From JBIQJD01 sp044507695 (GTDB taxonomy: Bacteria; Bacteroidota; Ignavibacteria; Ignavibacteriales; Ignavibacteriaceae): a DNA stretch of 64,000 nucleotides. Location: positions 212,789 through 276,788 of the forward strand of contig JBIQJD010000005.1 in NCBI GenBank assembly GCA_044507695.1. The letters run 5' to 3'. Below, piece after piece: positions 54,342-64,000 of the stretch; within the stretch, counting starts at the first letter, position 1, and each line of letters opens with the position of its first letter. The translations under genes and the position numbers were made by a program. Under the pieces are notes generated by a model that did not search any database, was not told the origin of the DNA, and worked only from the letters and a program-made list of their open reading frames with translations.

Positions 54342-55610
54342 TTACTTCATCAAAATCATTTTTTGCACCAGGGAATTTCCATCAAAATTCATCCTGCAGA
54401 AATATATTCCACTCGGCATTCCGTTAGCATTCCAGTTATAACTGTAGCTGCCTGCGTTAAGGGTTTCATTAATTAAGCTGGCAACTTCTTCTCCCTGAAT
54501 ATTAAAGATGATTAATTCTGTATGACCTGCAGCAGGCAGTGTAAATTTAATTTTTGTTTCCGGATTGAAAGGATTGGGATAATTCTGTTCAAGAGTAAAT
54601 TTTTGCGGAAGAGAATTAATTTGTTCAATCGCGGTGGTTAAATCAGTAATTGCACATTTATAAATTCCCCCATTTTGAAATAGAGCAACACTTGCTGCAG
54701 CGTATAAATAATTGTTGTGTTTAACAAAGGAACCAATTTTAGGAACTGAAGGAAATCCTTCGTTAAATGCACTCCAGGTTTCTCCACCATCATTGGAAAT
54801 AGAAATACCTGCACTGAAATTGGCTCTGTAACTGCTTGCCACCGTTGTGGAACCTTCGGCAAATATCCACTTAGTATCAATGCCGCCGGTGGGAAAACCA
54901 TTATCTTTTACTTCCCAGGTTGTGCCGTTATCAGTACTTTTATGAATCTTCGGACTTGTACCTATATAAATTGCTTCATCAGTAGATGTAATTGAAAACG
55001 TTCCGGGAATGCCCGGAACCTGAGTCCAGTTTTCTCCTTTATCAGTTGATTTATGCAGGCCATGATCAGTTCCAAAATACAGATCTGTTCCAACAAAAGC
55101 TATTAAGTTACCTCTCTCAGGCGCTGAAAGCTGAGTCCATGTATTTCCATTATCTTCAGATCGGAGTATTTTGTTAGAGCCTGAATGAACATAAATATTT
55201 TCTCCATCCACAGCTATATAATCAAATGTATTTGCGCCGGCGACTTCTCCTGTGTTCACCCAGGTAGTGCCTTCATCATCGGAATAATACAGGTTACCCG
55301 ATCTTACATTACCTGCACTTAGTGTATCAAATGCCACAAAAACTCTTGTGTTATTTCCTGCCATAAATGTGAATCTTGCCCCTGATGGGAAATTAGCTGT
55401 TATCTCAACCCAATTTGTTCCATCATCATGGCTCAAAAACAAACGCTGATTTTGAGAAGCGTAAAGTGTGTTACCTCCTTTTGCAACCATGTTAACTGAT
55501 TCATAAAAGCCGAAACCATTCGGCAAGCCATTGCTTGAATGCACCCATTGCGCTTGAATTGCTGCAGTAGCAAATACAAACATTATAAAAAGTAGAAATG
55601 TTCTTTTCAT
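54342..55610 (-). CDS. T9SS-exported BNR/propeller protein
   Basis: A 422-residue exported protein. AAAGGAAA is a good ribosome binding site before the ATG, and residues 1-20 (MKRTFLLFIMFVFATAAIQA) are a signal peptide. Six or so BNR-type repeats follow (LSHDDGTNWVEI, YSDDEGTTWVNT, RSEDNGNTWTQL, KSTDKGENWTQV, KSTDNGTTWEVK, SNDGGETWSAF), probably a seven-bladed propeller. The T9SS sorting domain ends it: NYPNPFNPETKIKFTL, SGIYFCRMNFDG, KMILMK. The function is not known; the same architecture recurs in the genes at 5360 and 32654. The gene has its own terminator. Confidence 0.9.
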   Translation of the reverse strand: MKRTFLLFIMFVFATAAIQAQWVHSSNGLPNGFGFYESVNMVAKGGNTLYASQNQRLFLSHDDGTNWVEITANFPSGARFTFMAGNNTRVFVAFDTLSAGNVRSGNLYYSDDEGTTWVNTGEVAGANTFDYIAVDGENIYVHSGSNKILRSEDNGNTWTQLSAPERGNLIAFVGTDLYFGTDHGLHKSTDKGENWTQVPGIPGTFSITSTDEAIYIGTSPKIHKSTDNGTTWEVKDNGFPTGGIDTKWIFAEGSTTVASSYRANFSAGISISNDGGETWSAFNEGFPSVPKIGSFVKHNNYLYAAASVALFQNGGIYKCAITDLTTAIEQINSLPQKFTLEQNYPNPFNPETKIKFTLPAAGHTELIIFNIQGEEVASLINETLNAGSYSYNWNANGMPSGIYFCRMNFDGNSLVQKMILMK

Positions 55611-55767
55611 TACTTTTCCTTTAAAATAATTTTTTAAAAAATGTGAACGACTAAAATCTTATGGTAATAGTATGATTAAGTAGTTAAAGTTTATCTGCAA
55701 TTAAGTGAGGAATGAAGAGTTCTTCAATCGCCTAAGGAGGGTATTTTAAGATTTATGAAATGCTGGC

Positions 55768-56448
55768 TTAAATTTCTTTCTTAACTAAATTATATTTATA
55801 CGCTGCTTTAACAACAGCGCCGCGCGAGTGCACTTGTAATTTTCTGTATATATTTTTTACATGAGTTCTAACTGTGTGCGGACTAATAAAAAACAATTCG
55901 GCAATTTCTGATTCCGTCTTATCTTCACAAATAGCATTTAGAATTTCAATCTCCCGTTCACTTAGTTCAAAAGTTTCATTCGTGTTTTCATTACTTTGGT
56001 TAGAATAATGATTTCCCTGCCGCATATAATTTAATACTTTTTTAGCAATTGATCGGGATAACGGGGCACCGCCATCAAGCACTTCTTCTATTGCATTAAC
56101 AATTTGAGAAGTGGAGCTATCTTTCAATAAATAACCGGAAGCTCCTGCTTTTATAGATTGAAAAATTTTTTCTTCATCTTTAAAAACAGTAAGCATAATA
56201 ATTTCTGTTTGAGGATAAGATTCCTTGATTGCCGCGGCAGTTTCAATCCCTGAAAGAACCGGCATTTCAATATCAAGCAGAATTACTGAAGGCAGTTTCT
56301 TTTCAGAAAGTCCGCTGAGAATATCCAGCAGCTCCCTTCCATTAGCAGCTACAGCAGCAATATCTATATTATCATAAAACGAAAAACGCTGCAGATACTG
56401 CTTGCGTGTAACATTATCATCTTCTGCTATTGCAATTCTAATTTTCAT
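55768..56448 (-). CDS. NarL/FixJ-type response regulator
   Basis: A 226-residue regulator. The receiver domain has the acidic pair in IAIAEDDNVTRKQYL, the phospho-acceptor Asp in VILLDIEMPVLSG (about residue 58) and Lys in TVFKDEEK. A LuxR-type helix-turn-helix occupies about 158-215: LSEREIEILNAICEDKTESE, then IAELFFISPHTVRTHVKNIY. It should dimerise and bind DNA on phosphorylation by the sensor kinase encoded 61 bp upstream. Target genes are unknown; the T9SS propeller gene just downstream is a candidate. Confidence 0.95.
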   Translation of the reverse strand: MKIRIAIAEDDNVTRKQYLQRFSFYDNIDIAAVAANGRELLDILSGLSEKKLPSVILLDIEMPVLSGIETAAAIKESYPQTEIIMLTVFKDEEKIFQSIKAGASGYLLKDSSTSQIVNAIEEVLDGGAPLSRSIAKKVLNYMRQGNHYSNQSNENTNETFELSEREIEILNAICEDKTESEIAELFFISPHTVRTHVKNIYRKLQVHSRGAVVKAAYKYNLVKKEI

Positions 56449-56509
56449 TCGTTAATAATAGTATAACTTTCAATTTCAATTCAATACCCGATTGAGGTGA
56501 TTTCAGAAG

Positions 56510-59500
56510 TTACAATTCAGGTATAGTTACTTTTAATAAAATTGTTGTTCCGGAATTTTTTGCAGCTTTGGTTTCGAGACACCCATGCATTCTTTCAGCA
56601 CGCCTCTGCATACTTCTGAACCCATTTCCTTTTTCCATTATGCTTTCGTCTGAAGGATCAAATCCGATTCCATTATCTTTAACTATTAAAATTAATTGAT
56701 TTTTAATTTCAATATTCAACTCAACAGTTATTTGTTCTGCACCACTGTACTTTAATGCATTGTTAAGTGCTTCCTGAAAAAGCCGGAATATATTTAATTG
56801 TATAAGCGGAGTAAGATGAAAATCTTTTTCAATGTTGGATTTGAATTGAATTAATTCTTTTTTGAACGCAAGACCATGAATATATTTTTCAATCTGCTCA
56901 ATTAAGTTTTTTATTCCAGGTTCATTCTGATTTAAAGAAAAAATGGTCTGCCTCAATTCATTCATTGTTAATCGCGTGTAATTTTCCAGATAAGAAATAT
57001 GCTCTCTTATTCTTGAATTTTCTTTCTGCAGTAAAAGATGATTTGATATTTCCAATCCCGTAATAATATTGCTTAATTGAGATCCCAGATTATCATGAAG
57101 ATCATCAGAAATTCTTTGCCGCTCTGATTGAATTCTTCTATCAATTTCCATCCTACGGATTTGCTGTTTCAATTTTCTCGTAGAAATATACCTCACTAAA
57201 AATATTCCGGAAAGCAAAACTATAACTGCGGAAATAATTTTAAACCATGTTGTCATCCACCATGGCGGAATAATATTAATTTTAAGTGATGCTCCTTCTT
57301 TATTCCATATTCCGCTGCTGCTGGCTCCTTTTACTTTGAAAATATATTCACCCGGCGGCAAATGACTGAAGCTTATATAATTCCGGTTATCACTGAATAT
57401 CCAATCATCATGTATTCCTTCAAGCATATACATAAATTTATTATGAGATGGATCTCTGAAATCAAGTGCAGCAAATTCTAAAGAAAAGAAATTCTGATTG
57501 TACTTTAAATTAATTTCATGGATTTCTGTTACTGAAGTATCTTGTAAAATTTCCTCTTCAAATACTTTAAATGATGTAATTACAATTTCAGGCGGATTAT
57601 ATGCTGTTACTATTTTCTCCGGATTGAATTGAAGTAATCCTTTTATTGCTCCAAAGATCATGTTCCCATTTTTACATTTTGCAGCAGCATTCAAAACGAA
57701 TTCGTGCCCCGGCAAGCCTTCATTTTCATTAAAGTGTATGAACTCATTCTTATCAGGATCGAACCTGGTAATTCCATTTGCAGTTGAAATCCAAAAATTA
57801 CCTTCATCATCTTCAAGAATTGATTCAATTTCGTTATCAGAAAGTCCGTCTGTCTTTTTTAATGATCTAAATTTAAAATATTTCTGATCTTCAGCCTTCA
57901 GAAGAGATAAACCATTTACAGTACCAATCCATAAATTTTGTTTACTGTCAGTAAATAATGTTCTGATATTGTCACTTACAATAGTGTTTTTATCATTCCT
58001 GTTATTCCTGAAGGACAGGAATTTTTTTGTTTCAGGATCAAAACAGTTTAAGCCATTTGAATAAGTTCCAATCCAGATTAATGATTTTCCGTTTACATTT
58101 GTTTCAGTAACTGCAAAAACATCATCCTGGTTTAAAGCTGAATTTTCAGGAGTATAATTTTCAAAGTAAATATTTTTTGCATCATCATCAGAATAATTTA
58201 CTAACTGTGAAAAACCACCTGAAGTTGTTCCAATCCACAATCTTTTTTTACTATCTTCAATAATAGCACGCACAATTCCGCTAAGAATGCTTTTAGAATT
58301 TAATGGCTGATATTTAAATCTGATTATTTTTTTCCTATCAGCACTGTAACGGTACAATCCGCTTCCCCAGGTGCCAACCCAAAGGTTCCCATAACTATCA
58401 CTGTTAATAGTTTTAATATATGGATTATCTAATTCACGGTTAAATTTTTCATCAACTTGTAACTTGTAATAATAATTATTGAACTTATCCTTGATTGGTA
58501 TTCCTTTATGAATTCCGCCTCCTCTTGTACCAATCCACAAGACATTATTCTGATCTTCATGCACTGCAGTTATGTAAGAGTTGTGTAATCCATTCTTGTT
58601 TTTAGGATTGTATGAATATGTTTTAAATAAAGAGGAAGTAAAAAGAACTTTGTTAAGTTCACCGTTTAATGCACCTAACCAGATAGTATTTGAACGATCT
58701 TTATAAATAGTATAAAGATTATCTGAACTTAAGCTGCCCGAAATTCCGGGAGAATTCCGGTAAAACATGCTGCTTCCATCTATTAAATTATAAATCAAAA
58801 GTCCAAGGTACTCATAAGTAATCCAGAATATTCCTGGTTCAGCTTCTATTATTCCTGTAACATTCCCTTTTTTGTATGCAGATGGAACACTATGGTTCAA
58901 CCATTTTTCAGCTTTACCGTTTAATTTATTGAATGCCCAAATTCCATTATTTGTACCTGCTAAAATTAAATTGGTGTCTGTTGATGGCTCAAGCAGGCAG
59001 GTGATTACTCCTTTAATTCCTGTTTCAGCAGATGAATATTTTTTGAATTTAACTTTCTGTGATGAAGCATCATCCGGTAAAATTAATACTAAATTACTTT
59101 CAATATCAGCTGTCCATATTTCTCTTTCAGAATTTTCAATAATGGAAGATATGTAGCTCTCTGAAAATTTTGGTGCAGTTTTCAATGCGTTCAGCCAGAT
59201 TTCTATACAATCATCTTTTCCAATAAAATTCTGATGAAGCTTGAAAATTCTTCCATTCCTTGTTCCAAACCAGACGAACGAATCACTATCACAATACACA
59301 ACTGTAATTTTGCTGATTCTAATTTCATAATCAGGATTAGAACTAATATCAAATCTTGTGAATTTTCCCGTTACCTTATCATAACGGTTTAACCCTTCAC
59401 CTGCACAAATCCAGATGCCGCCTAATTTATCTTCACTTAAGTTAAAGATGTAGGAATCAGAAATTGAATTAGAATCATCAGGATCCTTATGAAAGATTTT

Positions 59501-59728
59501 AAAATTTTTACCATCAAATCTGTTCAAACCAAACTGGCTGCCAAACCACATAAACCCTTTTGAATCCTGAAGTATAGTAAGCGTGGAATTAGCAGACATC
59601 CCATCCTGCATTCCATACTTTATAAATTGAAGGTTTTTATCCTGCGCAAGTGTTTTAAAGGAATAAATTATTAAGAAGAATAAAATTCCTTTGCAGTATA
59701 TTTTATTTAGATGAAGAATAAACTGCAC
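56510..59728 (-). CDS. Propeller-sensor histidine kinase (Reg_prop, Y_Y_Y, HisKA_3)
   Basis: A 1072-residue membrane sensor. GTG 59728 starts a signal peptide (FFLIIYSFKTLAQD) and no nearby ATG is in frame. Residues about 30-740 hold about 14 Reg_prop repeats (FMWFGSQFGLNRFDG, IWIGTRGGGIHKG, LWVGTWGSGLYRY), two seven-bladed propellers in the periplasm. A Y_Y_Y domain (about 755-820), one membrane helix (about 825-848), a HisKA_3 dimerisation domain (RISDDLHDNLGSQLSNI, His near 876) and HATPase_c (FQEALNNALKYSGA, VKDNGIGFDP) follow. There is no fused receiver, unlike hybrid HTCS regulators; the partner is the NarL-type regulator downstream. The signal is unknown, often a glycan in this family. 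Confidence 0.94.
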   Translation of the reverse strand: MQFILHLNKIYCKGILFFLIIYSFKTLAQDKNLQFIKYGMQDGMSANSTLTILQDSKGFMWFGSQFGLNRFDGKNFKIFHKDPDDSNSISDSYIFNLSEDKLGGIWICAGEGLNRYDKVTGKFTRFDISSNPDYEIRISKITVVYCDSDSFVWFGTRNGRIFKLHQNFIGKDDCIEIWLNALKTAPKFSESYISSIIENSEREIWTADIESNLVLILPDDASSQKVKFKKYSSAETGIKGVITCLLEPSTDTNLILAGTNNGIWAFNKLNGKAEKWLNHSVPSAYKKGNVTGIIEAEPGIFWITYEYLGLLIYNLIDGSSMFYRNSPGISGSLSSDNLYTIYKDRSNTIWLGALNGELNKVLFTSSLFKTYSYNPKNKNGLHNSYITAVHEDQNNVLWIGTRGGGIHKGIPIKDKFNNYYYKLQVDEKFNRELDNPYIKTINSDSYGNLWVGTWGSGLYRYSADRKKIIRFKYQPLNSKSILSGIVRAIIEDSKKRLWIGTTSGGFSQLVNYSDDDAKNIYFENYTPENSALNQDDVFAVTETNVNGKSLIWIGTYSNGLNCFDPETKKFLSFRNNRNDKNTIVSDNIRTLFTDSKQNLWIGTVNGLSLLKAEDQKYFKFRSLKKTDGLSDNEIESILEDDEGNFWISTANGITRFDPDKNEFIHFNENEGLPGHEFVLNAAAKCKNGNMIFGAIKGLLQFNPEKIVTAYNPPEIVITSFKVFEEEILQDTSVTEIHEINLKYNQNFFSLEFAALDFRDPSHNKFMYMLEGIHDDWIFSDNRNYISFSHLPPGEYIFKVKGASSSGIWNKEGASLKINIIPPWWMTTWFKIISAVIVLLSGIFLVRYISTRKLKQQIRRMEIDRRIQSERQRISDDLHDNLGSQLSNIITGLEISNHLLLQKENSRIREHISYLENYTRLTMNELRQTIFSLNQNEPGIKNLIEQIEKYIHGLAFKKELIQFKSNIEKDFHLTPLIQLNIFRLFQEALNNALKYSGAEQITVELNIEIKNQLILIVKDNGIGFDPSDESIMEKGNGFRSMQRRAERMHGCLETKAAKNSGTTILLKVTIPEL

Positions 59729-59885
59729 CGTATAATCTGATTTGTTAGTTAAGTCTTATAGAATAATAAATAAGAAGCAATTTCACAAAATTAATTCCTG
59801 GATTTAGAAGGTTGATTTAAAAAAAAGAGCTGATAATTTTCAGACATTGTTAAATGGATTAATAAATAATAGAAGGGATTGCAGA

Positions 59886-59999
59886 TTACTTCATTAAAAT
59901 CATCTTTTTAAAAAATGATATTTTATTATAAGTGATTTTGTAATCCGCAAACAGCGAATTGAGATAAAAGCCACAAACAAAGTAAAATACGAAGAACAT
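59886..59999 (-). pseudogene. Relic-like small ORF ending in a T9SS-type tail
   Basis: ATG 59999 follows AAAAAGGGAGAAT and opens 37 codons: MFFVFYFVCGFYLNSLFADY, then KITYNKISFFKKMILMK and a stop. The start looks like a signal peptide and the end has the FKKMILMK tail typical of T9SS sorting domains. It could be an internally deleted T9SS cargo gene or a coincidence. The rest of the gap 59729-60182 shows no other gene. Confidence 0.35.
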
Positions 60000-60182
60000 A
60001 TTCTCCCTTTTTGTTATTTGAAGAATAATTGGAAAAGATGGGATAGTGAGGATATGTTAAACTAAACATTAAAAATACAATAACCCCTTGTCCCCATACA
60101 AAAATTCTATGAATAACTTAACCAAAGGTTTGTTTAAAAGCTGAAAATTTAAAGAGGGACGTAAGCTTAAAGAAAAGTTAAA

Positions 60183-60211
60183 ATAAAAAAGGCTGTCATA
60201 AAGACAGCCTT
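60183..60211 (-). terminator. Terminator of the rRNA operon
   Basis: On the minus strand AAGGCTGTC-TTTAT-GACAGCCTT gives a nine-pair perfect stem, followed by TTTTATTTT. It lies about 12 bases after the 5S gene. Confidence 0.9.
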
Positions 60212-60222
60212 AAAAATAAATT

Positions 60223-60336
<114 letters not shown>

Positions 60337-60471
60337 ATTTAAACCTTGCGCTGAAAAGTAATCAGCTTAAAAAATAAATAGATTGAAAGAGTTGAGCCTG
60401 CCTATCATTGCCTGGCAAGATAGACCAACAGATAAAGTACAAATCGAATCTGTGAAAAAAAATTTAATGGT

Positions 60472-63472
<3,001 letters not shown>

Positions 63473-63631
63473 CCAAAATTTTTATGCACAGATAGATTTG
63501 TGCTTAATCTGAAATTAAATTTTGAGAAAAGACATTAATTGTTTTTATGGCTCAGTAAAACATTTCCGATTATAAAATCAGGATTGTTTTTACTCTTTCA
63601 ATCTTTCAAAGAACTCAATAAAACTGATGTG

Positions 63632-63704
63632 TGGAGCTAATCGGGATCGAACCGATAACCTCCGCCTTGCAAGGGCGGCGCTCTCCCAATTGAGCTATAG
63701 CCCC
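63632..63704 (-). tRNA. tRNA-Ala (anticodon TGC)
   Basis: A 73-base cloverleaf with acceptor GGGGCTA pairing TAGCTCC, discriminator A, anticodon loop CTTGCAA and T-loop GGTTCGATCC. CCA is not encoded. It lies in the 16S-23S spacer. Confidence 0.97.
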
Positions 63705-63758
63705 AAAACTTTTTTAGGGTTTTAGGGAAAGGTTATCAACTAACACACACCCTAAATG

Positions 63759-63832
<74 letters not shown>

Positions 63833-63946
63833 AGTTTCTTAGACAGCAAGTATAATTTTATACTTGGCCTGAGCATCAATAAATAGAAGAACAAAAAAAA
63901 ATAGAAGAGTGAGTGATCAATCAGTGCGTTAAAGGTTTAGATTACT

Positions 63947-64000
<54 letters not shown>

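Overview
The window looks like a contig from a low-GC bacterium of the Bacteroidota/Chlorobiota group, most probably the class Ignavibacteria. The main evidence is a set of secreted proteins that end in a type IX secretion (T9SS) C-terminal sorting domain with the NYPNPFNP motif and a KKMxLMK-type tail. A CarboxypepD_reg TonB-dependent receptor, an S46 dipeptidyl peptidase, a propeller-sensor histidine kinase and TTG/TAnnTTTG-like promoters fit the same group. Many genes also have clear Shine-Dalgarno sequences, and the 16S 3' end carries an intact anti-SD. Nearly everything is on the minus strand; the exceptions are an FkbM methyltransferase and a small block at about 40.7-43.1 kb.

Layout from left to right. 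1-7.2 kb: a secreted protein cut by the window edge, its upstream TonB-dependent receptor, and a T9SS cargo protein with its terminator. 7.3-18.2 kb: housekeeping genes (serA, trxA, an enoyl-ACP-reductase-like SDR, dnaE, dut, nadC, a YbgC-type thioesterase, accA) with one flippase among them. 18.2-32.4 kb: a surface polysaccharide locus, probably transcribed from about 32.5 kb downward: Wzz-like, Wzy-like, Wzx-like, two GT2 and one GT4 glycosyltransferases, a formyltransferase, a polysaccharide deacetylase, a polyprenyl-phosphate sugar phosphotransferase, a Dpm1-like synthase, and a GT2 fused to a degenerate phosphoglycosyltransferase. It is interrupted by a 115-bp tandem repeat array (containing a 100-N assembly gap) next to a GxxExxY PD-(D/E)XK-like gene.

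32.6-40.5 kb: large exported T9SS proteins. One has YCF48-like propeller repeats, one is a frameshifted paralogue of part of it, and one is arylsulfotransferase-like; an FkbM methyltransferase lies among them on the plus strand. 40.6-43.1 kb, plus strand: a long leader with palindromes before an 82-residue HTH-like protein, a promoter-terminator pair that could make a small RNA, a DUF3098-like membrane protein coupled to a lone EutN/CcmL (BMC-P) shell protein, and dprA. 43.1-51.9 kb: rarA, an FtsB/DivIC-like gene, ddl, a class II aldolase, a Gfo/Idh/MocA oxidoreductase, metF, penicillin acylase and an unknown membrane protein. 52-59.7 kb: S46 peptidase, another T9SS protein, and a NarL-type response regulator with a propeller-sensor kinase. 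60.2-64 kb: an rRNA operon read right to left, 16S (3' end only), tRNA-Ile(GAT), tRNA-Ala(TGC), 23S, 5S, terminator.

No CRISPR array, prophage, transposase or complete new defence system was recognised. The least explained parts are the repeat/GxxExxY island, the degenerate fusion transferase, the lone BMC vertex gene, and the leader and small-RNA candidate at 40.7-41.3 kb.
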